From assembly GCA_038040485.1 (NCBI GenBank), contig JBBPIE010000009.1, forward strand, positions 62,001 through 126,000: DNA of 64,000 bases, in the 5' to 3' direction. Below are positions 54,694 through 63,879 of the stretch, in pieces. Source of the DNA: Onstottus_B arcticum. GTDB taxonomy: Bacteria; Acidobacteriota; Blastocatellia; UBA7656. Within the stretch, counting starts at the first letter, position 1. The number at the start of each line of letters is the position of its first letter. A program made the position numbers and the translations under genes. The notes below the pieces were generated by a model that saw only the letters and a program-made list of their open reading frames with translations, ran no database searches and had not been told where the DNA came from.

Positions 54694-55190
54694 ATCAGGA
54701 GATCAACGTGGACGAGAAAGCTTTGTTTTTGAAGTTCTGGGAGAGGGAAGCGCCGGCGACTCGCAAAGTCATCTCGCGAATCCCGCAAGACAAGTCGGAC
54801 TACAAGCCTGAACCCAAATCGCGAACCGCTCGCGAAATCGCGTGGGTGATCGTCATGGAGGAGAAGGTGCTGGGGGAGGGCTTGGAGAATGGGACGATCG
54901 AATGGAAGGACTTCCCCACGCCGGAGACGGTCGAAGAAATCCTGGGTACCTACGATCGCAATCACGATGACATCACAAAGCGGCTTCACGCGATCGATTC
55001 GTCCGTGTGGGAGAAAGAGTTCAAGTTTATGTACGGCGAGTACGAGATCTCAAAAGGGACGGGTTACCACTTTGCCTGGGAGTTCTTGTTCGACGCAGTG
55101 CATCACCGGGGACAGCTCTCGACTTATCTAAGGCCGATGGGTTCGACGGTGCCTTCGATCTACGGCCCAAGCGCGGATGAGCAGTCTTAG
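54690..55190 (+). CDS. DinB-family protein
   Basis: 166 residues, GTG start within the four-base overlap GTGA of the haem-protein stop. Helices and metal ligands of the DinB fold: ARKSRTAREIAWVIVMEEKV-like region, and FDAVHHRGQLSTYLRPMG with the C-terminal histidines. PSIYGPSADE at the end is typical. Cytosolic. A thiol-S-transferase of the bacillithiol-dependent type is possible given bshA and bshB1 nearby, but this is inference. Confidence 0.87.
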   Translation: MNQEINVDEKALFLKFWEREAPATRKVISRIPQDKSDYKPEPKSRTAREIAWVIVMEEKVLGEGLENGTIEWKDFPTPETVEEILGTYDRNHDDITKRLHAIDSSVWEKEFKFMYGEYEISKGTGYHFAWEFLFDAVHHRGQLSTYLRPMGSTVPSIYGPSADEQS

Positions 55191-55261
55191 CTGCGAATCA
55201 AATCCGCTGGAACAGATGCCACCGCTGAGAAATAAGCCGTTCTGGCACAATAATAGTGCCT

Positions 55262-55398
55262 TGACGGCACCGCGTGGCTGCTCTTATAATCGCCGTTCGG
55301 CGGGAAACAAAAACCGATTGTTCGTTTTTGTTAGCATATGCGGCCCGCCGAACGGCGATTATAAGAGCGATTATAAGAGCAGCCACGCGGTGCCGTCA
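55262..55398. repeat. Long hairpin with 43-bp arms and an internal 12-nt duplication
   Basis: The left arm (55262-55303) is an exact complement of the right arm (55344-55398) once a duplicated GATTATAAGAGC unit in the right arm is allowed for. The loop contains a further ACAAAAAC/GTTTTTGT stem. It sits between the DinB gene and an AT-richer two-gene block. Confidence 0.95.
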
Positions 55399-55453
55399 TC
55401 TGGTATAGCGAACAAAGGCTAAGCTTTAAACGTCTAAGGTTAAAGGGGGCATT

Positions 55454-55621
55454 ATGGCGGAAAAACAAAATCAATCCCAGACTACTCAAGAGAAGCCCAT
55501 TGTCCGTGGAACTGAGAACGGCGGCCAATATATCAGCGCGAAAGAGCTATTTACTACGAAGGTTGGTCGACAGAATATGGAACGGCTCGTGAAGAGTTCC
55601 ATAAAGACCTCTGCCGCTTAG
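55454..55621 (+). CDS. Small polar protein
   Basis: 55 residues from ATG 55454 behind AAAGGGGG. Polar N-terminus rich in Gln, Lys and Glu (MAEKQNQSQTTQEK), then ENGGQYISAKELFTTKVGRQ. No homologue recognised. It ends four bases before the membrane-protein gene and shares its lower GC content, so the two look like one transferred unit. Confidence 0.6.
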   Translation: MAEKQNQSQTTQEKPIVRGTENGGQYISAKELFTTKVGRQNMERLVKSSIKTSAA

Positions 55622-55625
55622 CCAC

Positions 55626-56372
55626 ATGCCCTTCAATTTCCTCCTGCTCGCCCTGTTAGGAGGCTTCAGCTTCATACACCGGTGTAACCTATATAAATTT
55701 GAGGCACTGCGCTTGGATGGTTATCGGTTGCTCCTTCAAGCTTCAATGGCTGGTGTTGTTCTACTAGGCATCGCGCAATTGCTAGTTTTCGTTCTTCAGA
55801 CAAAGCTCGCTTGGATTAACAACTACTGGCACGAAGTATTTCCGTTCAAGATGTCCGGCGTTTCCGCTTTGGCCTTGTTGCTTGGTTTGGCAGCCGCCCC
55901 ACTTGCCAATCTCATCTTTGGGGCAGACAAACAAATTGATCGGGTTATTCAAAAGAAGGGCGATCCCCTTGAATTGCTTTTAAGGAAGGCCTTGCGCGAA
56001 AGCAAACCCATCTTGCTTACAGTTAAAAATGGAAAGATTTATTTGGGGTTTGTCACCATGAATTCAAGCCCAGCAGTCGCAGTAGAATCAATGAAGCTCC
56101 TCCCCCTCAGGAGCGGATATAGAGACGGAGCTGATAGAAGAATACATTTCACTACTGACTACAGGGATGTCTATAGCAAAATCCTTGCTGGTGATCCTTC
56201 GGTTGCAGAAATTGATCCAGTGGATTTTGAGATCGTTATTCCGCTCCGAGAGGTTGAATCTGCGAATCTCTTTAATCCCTCAGTGTACGAACAGTTTTTT
56301 TCTAAGTCAGAACCTATCCTAGATGAAACGGGGTCGGGCAAAGTGTCACTACCCCCAGGTGCGGAAGACTAG
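55626..56372 (+). CDS. Membrane protein of unknown function (AT-richer insert)
   Basis: 248 residues. Three hydrophobic segments in the first 110 residues (FNFLLLALLGGFSFI, ASMAGVVLLGIAQLLVFVL, VSALALLLGLAAAPLANLIFG), then a soluble part of about 130 residues with strand-like ESKPILLTVKNGKIYLGFV and VDFEIVIPLREVESANLF. Codon use is visibly more A/T-rich than in neighbours. Not recognised. Convergent with the PQQ-type dehydrogenase. Confidence 0.75.
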   Translation: MPFNFLLLALLGGFSFIHRCNLYKFEALRLDGYRLLLQASMAGVVLLGIAQLLVFVLQTKLAWINNYWHEVFPFKMSGVSALALLLGLAAAPLANLIFGADKQIDRVIQKKGDPLELLLRKALRESKPILLTVKNGKIYLGFVTMNSSPAVAVESMKLLPLRSGYRDGADRRIHFTTDYRDVYSKILAGDPSVAEIDPVDFEIVIPLREVESANLFNPSVYEQFFSKSEPILDETGSGKVSLPPGAED

Positions 56373-56427
56373 AATTGGACGCCCCGTAGCGACTGTCACG
56401 CAGTCTCCGACTCTTTGGGCAAACGCC

Positions 56428-57918
56428 CTATCTTCCATCAATCGAAAACGCGTACAGCTTGTTGTTGCCTTTTCCGACGCGCAGGAACTTGTAGCCCGAC
56501 CCGACATACAAGACTCCGTCAACAATTGTCGGACCGCCGCCGACCGCGCCGCCGGTGTCGAACTCCCAAAGTACCTTTCCATCCTTGCCGTCATAAGCTC
56601 GCATCGCGCCGCCGTTCGTCCCAGCCCAGACGAGCTTGTTCGCTCTCGAGCCGCTTACCGATAGCGGGCCGAAGTTCGACTTGTTGTCAGGCGCTGGCGT
56701 TTTCCAAAGGATCTTCCCGGTAGCCCCGTCCATCGCCGCAATCGCGCCCTGCCTCGGGAAATTCGACAGCGCTGCGTACACAATCTCGCCGTCACTCGCG
56801 TCGCCGAACTCGATGCCGCCGAGCTTGCCGCCCGGTCCGACCTCAGTCTTCCACACGGTCTTTCCGTCGGCGGGATCGACCCCCCAGAACCAGCCGCTCT
56901 TCTGGCCTGCTCCGATCAGCATCTTTCCGCCCGGCCCCTTGAAGCTGACAGGCGTCGTGCCAAAGTCCACGTCGAGATCGCTGCAGTCCGGATTGTCTCT
57001 ACACCCAAAAGTCCAGATGTCCCCCGGGGTGGCTTGGTTCGACCAGACAACTTTGCCGGTGCCGAGTTCCAAAGCAACGATCGCATTCGGGAACTTCGAC
57101 GCCGGGCCTGTGTACTGGTTGCCGGTTGAAACGTACAATCGGTTGGCTTGCGGATGAATCGAAACCGTCGACCACACCGCGCCTCCCGCCGGACCGATCA
57201 TCGGCACGCCCTTCTTGTCTTTACCTTGCGGCACAGGAGCATCGGGTATCGTATACCACCGCCAGATCTGCTCTCCGGTTTTCGCGTCATAAGCCGCCAC
57301 ACCGCCCCGAAACGTACAGCACTCGTATTTCGGAGTGGCCATCATCGCGCCTTCCTCGTGCGACGCGACTCCGATGTAGACTCGCCCGTTGTGATAGATC
57401 GGTGAGCTTGTCGCTATCGTGTTCTTGTGCGGATCGATCTTGACCTTCCACTTCTGTTCGCCAGTCTTTGAGTCCAGCGCGAACAGTCGGCCGCCAAAGT
57501 CGCCGAAGAACAACATGCCATCTCCGTAGGCCGCTCCGCTGCGCGAGGCCGTGCCGCAATCGAACTCCCAGAGCTTCTTCCCGGTCTTCGCGTCCAATGC
57601 GTACTCCTTGCCGTCCCACGATCCGAAGTAGAGAACGCCGTTGACGACGATCGGCTGACTCGAGACGTCATCGCCGGCTTCAAAGATCCACTTCACTTTG
57701 AGCCGCGCAACGGTAGCCGGCGTTATCTGTTTCTCCGTCGGATTGTAGTGCGAGCCGGCGAGGTCCCGTCCGTACATCGGCCAATCGGAAGCTGAGACTC
57801 CGTTTGCTGCGGCGGCGCTTCGCTTTTCTTTGGAGTTCGGTCGAAGCGATTGCGCAAATGAGGGCACGGCGGCTTGCAGCAAGATCGCGCAGACTATGAG
57901 CCAGATCCTGAAACGCAT
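56428..57918 (-). CDS. Secreted PQQ-type beta-propeller dehydrogenase-like protein
   Basis: 496 residues from the ATG at 57918. Signal peptide IWLIVCAILLQAAVPSFAQ. The eight-bladed quinoprotein fold shows DWPMYGRDLAGSHYNPTEKQI, the W-motif blades LYFGSWDGKEYALDAKTGKKLWEFD and RLFALDSKTGEQKWKV, and GTGKVVWSNQATPGDIW. Adjacent cysteines occur in YECCTF. It resembles polyvinyl-alcohol dehydrogenase/PQQ alcohol dehydrogenases but lacks a haem domain, and PQQ synthesis genes are not nearby. The cofactor is unproven. Confidence 0.85.
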   Translation of the reverse strand: MRFRIWLIVCAILLQAAVPSFAQSLRPNSKEKRSAAAANGVSASDWPMYGRDLAGSHYNPTEKQITPATVARLKVKWIFEAGDDVSSQPIVVNGVLYFGSWDGKEYALDAKTGKKLWEFDCGTASRSGAAYGDGMLFFGDFGGRLFALDSKTGEQKWKVKIDPHKNTIATSSPIYHNGRVYIGVASHEEGAMMATPKYECCTFRGGVAAYDAKTGEQIWRWYTIPDAPVPQGKDKKGVPMIGPAGGAVWSTVSIHPQANRLYVSTGNQYTGPASKFPNAIVALELGTGKVVWSNQATPGDIWTFGCRDNPDCSDLDVDFGTTPVSFKGPGGKMLIGAGQKSGWFWGVDPADGKTVWKTEVGPGGKLGGIEFGDASDGEIVYAALSNFPRQGAIAAMDGATGKILWKTPAPDNKSNFGPLSVSGSRANKLVWAGTNGGAMRAYDGKDGKVLWEFDTGGAVGGGPTIVDGVLYVGSGYKFLRVGKGNNKLYAFSIDGR

Positions 57919-58036
57919 TGTTGTTCCTCTCGTTTCCACTGAAGTTGATGAAGAATGAGCCTGCCAGATTCTATTGGATGGGCTTGGGGCTTGCAAAGCG
58001 AACGCGCGAGCTTGCGCGCGTGCCGCATCGCAACCT

Positions 58037-58126
58037 GTACGGGCGGCCCTCCGCGGCTGCCCCTCGACTAAGCCCGATATGCTTCTGTGCGGGAAGCAAG
58101 GAGCGGCCACGGAGGGCCGCCCTTAC
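58037..58126. repeat. Intergenic hairpin, GGGCGGCCCTCCG family, copy 2
   Basis: Arms 58037-58063 and 58100-58126 pair (GTACGGGCGGCCCTCCG with CGGAGGGCCGCCCTTAC). Same family as 11129-11213. It lies between divergent genes. Confidence 0.85.
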
Positions 58127-58255
58127 AAGCAATCCCAGATTCAGTTTCGATTTGACGTTCACTCGGGCACCGGCGAAACTCTTCCTCGCGTAAGCGGAGT
58201 GCCAGGCCCTTTGCGCCGTAGCACCGCCGCGCGGGAAGAGAGAAGGAGCATTTCG

Positions 58256-59896
58256 ATGATGAAAAGATTCATAAGGATCAGGGCATCTGAAAACTCGCTG
58301 GTTCCTGGAGCAATCGCCGCAGCCGCCCTGGCTGTGCTGGTTGTGACGCCGTTACTGCTTTGCATCGCCGCACCGGCGCAGGGTCGCGGCAGTGGAAGCG
58401 GTGAAGTCACCGGCACGCTCAAGCTGCAGATTGGGAAAGAGACTAGAACCGCCGAGCTGAAGTATGTCTATGCAGAAGCCTACAAGAGAACTGGCGGATT
58501 ATTTATAACATTCACGGATCAGCCGCTCCCCGACGATCCTGTCGAAAGATGGAGATACGTGGAGTTGATGTCGGCAGAAGGAAAGCTTCACGCGGTAAGG
58601 TTGTATCTCAAGCCGAGTTGGGCCCTGGCAGCGAGCGCGGTTTATCGCCCTATCACTACGTCGCCTTATTTCGACTCCGGCCGATTCTTAGATGACACCG
58701 CAAACGAGGAGTACGATCCCAAGGCAGGACAGATGAAGCCGGGGAAGAATGAGTATGAGGAAGTCAAACTGCGCGTCGTCCCTAACCAGACCGTAGAAGG
58801 AACGATCCGCTCGAGGTTACTGGGAGATGACGGGCCAGCGTACGCGGACACAAAGTTTCAGTATCAAGTCAAATTCAAAGCTCCGATCACGCCGGAGTCG
58901 GCATCGGCGGCAAAGACTCTACCCGAAGGCGGCGGTGAGCCAGGCAAAGCCTATCTGGCTTTCTATGGCGCGGTCATGACAGGGGATCTTGAGAAGATCA
59001 AGAAAGCCGTCACGGTGGAACAAGCAAAAATGTTTGAGGGAGCGAATGCCAGGAAGCGTGTGACCAAACTCAAGGCTTTATTGCTGCCGTTGAAGCAGGT
59101 CGTTGGATCGTCCTACGCAACTTTTGTTTCCAACTCCGGCCGTTTTGCACGGGTGACGATCACCGAAGACGTGCAGTTCGTCAAAAAGTACTGGACGGAG
59201 GCGAAGCTGAACCACACTCCCCCGGCGCCGCTTACCACATTTGCACTTTCAGAACTGCCCTGGGATCCGCAGAATCACATGCCTGCGCCCAGAGGGTTTA
59301 ATCGCATGCCGCAAACAGCATACGCTCGACTGATTCTGGATGGCGGACAATGGAAGATCGATTGGTTGCTACTTTACTGCGAACCGGTAAACCTGTTCTG
59401 GCATCTGGACGACTATCAAACGATGGAAGAGAGATATGAGGCTTATGAAAAGAATAGACCCGTTGACGAGGCCGCTGAGAGCGAATCAGACGCGGAGATG
59501 TTCGAGATCGAAAACGGCGCGCCTCTGACCGCAGGTGGCGGCGAGGCCGGCAAAGCCTATCTCGAGTTTTGCGCAGCGGAAAAAGCCGGCAACAAGCAAG
59601 CGGTTCTAAAGTATCTGCGCGGCGAACAGGCAGCCTTCTATGCCGACCCAGCCTTGACCATCACCAGAGGCGCATTCATCTGGAAGGAGAGTTCGTCGCT
59701 GGATTATGTAGGAATCAGAGTTGTCAGTGGAGCTTCTGACGGAGCCAGAGCAGTGCTCAACGTTCAAGCAGTTCGACAAGGCCGCAACTCCACTGGAAAA
59801 GTGTTGATGGTGTTGGAAGCCCGGCAATGGAAAGTCGATATTGAAAAATGGCAGACTGACGCCGCCACTAAACCGGCTCCGCGAAATCGCAGGTGA
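58256..59896 (+). CDS. Secreted protein with two repeated helical modules
   Basis: 546 residues from ATG 58256 (AAGGAG seven bases upstream). N-terminal export signal (ALAVLVVTPLLLCIAAPAQG). Residues about 45-200 form a beta-rich part. Two similar modules follow, the first starting GGGEPGKAYLAFYGAVMTGDLEKIKKAV and the second GGGEAGKAYLEFCAAEKAGNKQAVLKYL; each is followed by a strand-rich half that ends near RFARVTITE and ARAVLNVQA. The modules recall NTF2/SnoaL-like or DUF4878-like folds. Function unknown; it starts a run of three exported-protein genes. Confidence 0.72.
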   Translation: MMKRFIRIRASENSLVPGAIAAAALAVLVVTPLLLCIAAPAQGRGSGSGEVTGTLKLQIGKETRTAELKYVYAEAYKRTGGLFITFTDQPLPDDPVERWRYVELMSAEGKLHAVRLYLKPSWALAASAVYRPITTSPYFDSGRFLDDTANEEYDPKAGQMKPGKNEYEEVKLRVVPNQTVEGTIRSRLLGDDGPAYADTKFQYQVKFKAPITPESASAAKTLPEGGGEPGKAYLAFYGAVMTGDLEKIKKAVTVEQAKMFEGANARKRVTKLKALLLPLKQVVGSSYATFVSNSGRFARVTITEDVQFVKKYWTEAKLNHTPPAPLTTFALSELPWDPQNHMPAPRGFNRMPQTAYARLILDGGQWKIDWLLLYCEPVNLFWHLDDYQTMEERYEAYEKNRPVDEAAESESDAEMFEIENGAPLTAGGGEAGKAYLEFCAAEKAGNKQAVLKYLRGEQAAFYADPALTITRGAFIWKESSSLDYVGIRVVSGASDGARAVLNVQAVRQGRNSTGKVLMVLEARQWKVDIEKWQTDAATKPAPRNRR

Positions 59897-60009
59897 CAGG
59901 TTCGCGCTCTGTAGCCGTTGGCTGGAACATCGATTCTTACCAGCCGCTCTGGACAAAAGCAGAGTAACTACAAGGAAACCCTTGAGCATCTTGAAGGAGG
60001 ATGCCGACT

Positions 60010-60963
60010 GTGCGAGCAACTGTTGGAGATAGCCAGCCTCGTCTTGCATTTTTTATTGCCTTGCTGAGCCTCGCAGCCTTCTTGATTCTTTCCGGTGGGT
60101 GTTCCCAGAAGCCGAACGCCCCGGAAAAATCCGGAACCGCTGTGAGCGACAAAGTCGGTGGGCTCACATTCGAAATGATCGAGATAAAAGGCGGTACGTT
60201 TTTGATGGGCGATAGCCCGGGTGAGCCGCCTCACGACGATCCCTTATTAGGCGCCTCTATGAGCGCGGGCCCGCGGCACAAGGTGACGCTATCGGACTTC
60301 TACCTGGGCAAGTACGAAGTAACCCAGGCGCTCTGGAGAGAAGTAGCCGCGTTGCCGAAAGTGAAGATCGATCTGGAAAAGGACCCGTCAAGAAACTTCG
60401 AGGGCAACGACCTCCCGGTACATCAGGTGTCCTGGCAGGAGGCGGTAGAGTTTTGCGACAGACTGTCGCGCGCAACCGGCAATGTTTATAGACTGCCCAC
60501 CGAAGCCGAATGGGAGTACTCTTGCCGAGCCGGGACAACAAGCGTTTACGCCGGCAACCTCGACGAGATGTGCTGGTACGGACTGAACTCAGGTGTGAAG
60601 CCGTTGACTAACAAGATGGTCGATGATGCTCTCAACTCAAAAGACCGGGGTGCATATTCAAGCCTGATTGACGACAACAAGGGCCGTCCGCATCCGGTTG
60701 GGCAGAAACAACCAAACGCGTGGGGGTTGTACGATATGCACGGAAACATCTCGGAGTGGTGTCAGGACTGGCTGGACAGCTACTCTGCAAGCGATCAGAA
60801 GAATCCGATGGGGCCAGCCGGCGGTTCGCACATCTTCAAGGTGTTTAGAGGCGGCGATTATTTCGGAACCGCCGACCGTTGTACCTCAGCTAATCGCGAA
60901 GAGGCTCAAGTAGATGACCGCAGCGATGGCATAGGGTTTCGACTGGCGCGGGTCAAGAAGTGA
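60010..60963 (+). CDS. SUMF1/formylglycine-generating-type lipoprotein
   Basis: 317 residues from GTG 60010, nine bases after GGAGG; an ATG at 60001 directly abuts that site. Lipobox LSGGC at about residue 31. The SUMF1 fold is clear: FEMIEIKGGTFLMGDSPGEPPHDD, YLGKYEVTQALWREV, PVHQVSWQEAVEFCDRLS, RLPTEAEWEYSCRAGT, NAWGLYDMHGNISEWCQDW, VFRGGDYFGTADRC and GFRLARV. Such proteins either convert sulfatase Cys to formylglycine or act as binding domains; with no sulfatase nearby and a lipid anchor, the latter is plausible. Confidence 0.88.
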   Translation: MRATVGDSQPRLAFFIALLSLAAFLILSGGCSQKPNAPEKSGTAVSDKVGGLTFEMIEIKGGTFLMGDSPGEPPHDDPLLGASMSAGPRHKVTLSDFYLGKYEVTQALWREVAALPKVKIDLEKDPSRNFEGNDLPVHQVSWQEAVEFCDRLSRATGNVYRLPTEAEWEYSCRAGTTSVYAGNLDEMCWYGLNSGVKPLTNKMVDDALNSKDRGAYSSLIDDNKGRPHPVGQKQPNAWGLYDMHGNISEWCQDWLDSYSASDQKNPMGPAGGSHIFKVFRGGDYFGTADRCTSANREEAQVDDRSDGIGFRLARVKK

Positions 60964-61036
60964 ACAGCGCGGACCTCACGATCAACCAACACGGCGCGAA
61001 CGTTTGACAGCCTTACAACAGAGGGGATTTCAAGTA

Positions 61037-62062
61037 ATGAAAGTATGTGAAAAGCTTGGCCAATCGCGGAGCCGAATCCGCCTCAATTCGATCAGCGGTC
61101 TTGGTTGCCTTGTTCTTATCGCGGTGCCAGTGCTGTTTTTGGAGGCACCCGCGGCTGCTCAAACCAGGCGTCCACCAAAGGCCCAACCTGCTCCTCAAGC
61201 AAAGGACTCCAGGCAACCGGCAAGCAGCGATAAGGTCGGTGTGCTTGTCGGCGATGTAAAAGATTCGAGAACGACGGGCACCTTCTTCGCGGGAATGGAA
61301 GTGGAGTTGAAGATCGTCGGCGACGTTCTCGCGGACGCCAAGGGTATGCGCCTATCGGTTGAAGTGGCGGTCGATGACCTGGGCAGAAACCTCATTGGCG
61401 AGAAGACCGAGTCGTCCGAGTTCAAAGAGATCGACTCGTCAGGCAAGACATCCGCAAGCGCGAAGGTTGAGCTCAAGAATCCGGTCAGACAGGCGACCAC
61501 GATTCGAGAGCTGTCCGGCTCGATCGAGCTCTTTACTCCTCGAAGAGATGCGGATTCAACAGCGACCATAACTCATCTGAGCCGAACTCTCGGCGTTCCC
61601 ATCTCGGCGCCGGCTTTGAAAGCCGCAGGCATCGAACTGATGGTGTGGAACAAAGTCCAGTTCGAAGCGCGCAAGAAAGCCGAAGAGGACAAACTCAAAA
61701 AGGAGATGGCCGCGAAGAGCAAGAAAGACGGAGAGGGCGAAGATCTGGGCGAGTCGCTGGCTTCGGGATTGCAGAAAATGTTCGGGGGCTTGTTTAGCAG
61801 CTTCGCCCAGATGGAAGAGAACAGCCTCGCGTTTCAAATCACCGATCCTCAATCGAAGCTCGTAGGCATCGAGTTTGAAGACGAGCGCGGAAAACCGATC
61901 AGCAACAACGGCCGAATGACGATCGGTGGCGGAAAAGAGAAAACGACAATCTACGAGTTCCGCGAGAAATTGCCGGAGACTGCGCGAGTCAAGCTGCTGG
62001 TCCTGACGCCTAAGGCGACGATCAAGGTGCCTTTCAAAATAGCCGATGTGCCGTTGCCGTAA
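61037..62062 (+). CDS. Secreted hypothetical protein
   Basis: 341 residues from ATG 61037 with GAGGGG upstream. Signal-like segment GCLVLIAVPVLFLEAPAAAQ. Residues 50-180 look like a beta-sandwich (VEVAVDDLGRNLIGE, GSIELFTPRRDADS), followed by a charged helix (ARKKAEEDKLKKEMAAKSKK) and a further beta region ending IKVPFKIADVPLP. Not recognised. It follows the SUMF1-type gene by 73 bases on the same strand. Confidence 0.68.
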   Translation: MKVCEKLGQSRSRIRLNSISGLGCLVLIAVPVLFLEAPAAAQTRRPPKAQPAPQAKDSRQPASSDKVGVLVGDVKDSRTTGTFFAGMEVELKIVGDVLADAKGMRLSVEVAVDDLGRNLIGEKTESSEFKEIDSSGKTSASAKVELKNPVRQATTIRELSGSIELFTPRRDADSTATITHLSRTLGVPISAPALKAAGIELMVWNKVQFEARKKAEEDKLKKEMAAKSKKDGEGEDLGESLASGLQKMFGGLFSSFAQMEENSLAFQITDPQSKLVGIEFEDERGKPISNNGRMTIGGGKEKTTIYEFREKLPETARVKLLVLTPKATIKVPFKIADVPLP

Positions 62063-62214
62063 TCGAATAAAGCTGAAAACCTCGGCTCATCGCCACCAAG
62101 CCAGGAAGACTCAAAGGAACACAAAGGGCGCAACTGAAAGATTCATTGCCTTGGTGCAGCTTCGTGTCTCAGTGGCGACTTCCTGTTTCCCAGCAGCCTG
62201 CTAGAGCCAGAAAA

Positions 62215-63792
62215 TCATTCCGCTGCGGCGCGCGGCTTCTGAAGCATTTCCAAAAAATCCAGCTGCGCTTTCAGCAAATGGTTGCGCACCTGAACCACAT
62301 CACCCAGGTCCATGTACGGCTCATCCTTCGTGTTGTACGGAGTCCACTTCGGCAGCCCTTTGCGGTTAGGATCGCCGGTCTTCGCGAAGTTCACCCAATA
62401 AGCCGACATCGTTTCCGCCAGCTTGTGATCGGCCTCCTGAATCAACGCGTTCTGCGGGTTGAGATTGTTAAACACATAAGCGATCTCGCCCGCATGGTAA
62501 GCCCCGAGGTATTTGCTGTTCGGGTTGGGCGGCACGTGGCTGAACTGGTAGAGATAAGCTTTCGAACGTCCTGTAGAAGTCATGCGCGCCCAGGTGCGCA
62601 TCTGCAAAGTGAACGCCACGTCCCGCATAACGCCAAGATACGCACCCCCTGCATCCGCATCGCCCTTGACCGGATAGACCGCGTCGAACTCTTTAGCCAT
62701 CTCGCCATACTGAGTCGCGATGCGTTTGTGATAGTCCTCGATTGTCTTTGGGATTGTCGCGGGCACGGTCAACGTCGTCATCTCGTTGGCGTTTGAACCG
62801 ACGATCACCGGCACGTCGTTCTGTTTGCCTTTTGCGAAGATGTTGCGAATCTCATCGGGCAACACCCAGCCGTCCACGTTCGGCGCGGTCCTGAATTTCT
62901 TTCCTTCCGCGTCGTTGTTGAAGATGTCGATGATCTTCTCTGCGGGGATTGCTCGCAACGCTTTGATTGAATCGGCTCCGGCAGCTTTAGCGAAAGCCGA
63001 GCCCCCTTTTTCAGCGGCAGTCATTTTGGCTCGATCCTCTTTCAAATAAGTCATCGGACCGAACGTGCCTCCGCTCTCACCGATGGCTCGATGAAACAAG
63101 CCCTTTGCAAGCGGCGTTGCGACGAGCACGTTGACGCTCCACGAACCGGCCGATTCACCAAAGATGGTCACTGTCTTCGGGTCGCCTCCAAACGCGGCGA
63201 TGTTCTTCTGCACCCATTTCAAAGCCGCGATCTGGTCCAGCACTCCGTAGTTGCCTGACGCGTGTTGCTGTGATTCGGCGGTCAGCTCCGGATGCGCAAG
63301 ATAACCGAGCGGCCCCAGTCGATAGTTGATCGTCACCAGCACGACGCCCTTCTTCGCGAAGGCCGTGCCGTCATATGTGCGAGTTGCTCCCGAACCGCGC
63401 GTCAGCGCGCCGCCGTGTATCCAAACCATGACCGGTCGCTTGTCGCCGGATTTTGCAGCGGTCCAAACATTCAGGTAGAGACAATCTTCGCTCTGCTTCT
63501 GCGGGGGCGAGTAGAACATTGATCCCGCGGGGTAAGACGCTTGCGGGCACTCGGGTCCAAAGGATTCGCACTTGCGGACGCCTTCCCATCCGACGACTGG
63601 CTGCGGAGCTTTCCAGCGCAGCTCGCCCACCGGAGGCGCGGCGAAAGGAATTCCTTTGAAGGTACGGACGCCTTCTGCCGCCGTGCCCGAGATGAGACCG
63701 CCATCTATTTTGATTGTGTCGTCAGCCGCAAAGGCAAGGCCGGAAAGAGCGACGGCAAACGCGAAGGCAAGAAGAGTCAGATTACGGCGCAT
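62215..63792 (-). CDS. Type B carboxylesterase
   Basis: 525 residues with a signal peptide (LLAFAFAVALSGLAFA). Carboxylesterase/cholinesterase-family motifs: EDCLYLNVWTA, VMVWIHGGALTRGSG for the oxyanion hole, FGESAGSWSVNVL with the nucleophile serine, and GAYHAGEIAYVF with the histidine. It should hydrolyse esters outside the cytoplasm (para-nitrobenzyl-esterase-like). Convergent with the 61037 gene. Confidence 0.92.
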   Translation of the reverse strand: MRRNLTLLAFAFAVALSGLAFAADDTIKIDGGLISGTAAEGVRTFKGIPFAAPPVGELRWKAPQPVVGWEGVRKCESFGPECPQASYPAGSMFYSPPQKQSEDCLYLNVWTAAKSGDKRPVMVWIHGGALTRGSGATRTYDGTAFAKKGVVLVTINYRLGPLGYLAHPELTAESQQHASGNYGVLDQIAALKWVQKNIAAFGGDPKTVTIFGESAGSWSVNVLVATPLAKGLFHRAIGESGGTFGPMTYLKEDRAKMTAAEKGGSAFAKAAGADSIKALRAIPAEKIIDIFNNDAEGKKFRTAPNVDGWVLPDEIRNIFAKGKQNDVPVIVGSNANEMTTLTVPATIPKTIEDYHKRIATQYGEMAKEFDAVYPVKGDADAGGAYLGVMRDVAFTLQMRTWARMTSTGRSKAYLYQFSHVPPNPNSKYLGAYHAGEIAYVFNNLNPQNALIQEADHKLAETMSAYWVNFAKTGDPNRKGLPKWTPYNTKDEPYMDLGDVVQVRNHLLKAQLDFLEMLQKPRAAAE

Positions 63793-63879
63793 TGAAAGTC
63801 CCTCCAGTATCAGGTTTGATCTGCGGCCACTGTCCCGCGTGATGTCAGGATCGACGAAGTATATTCACCTGAAACGCCG

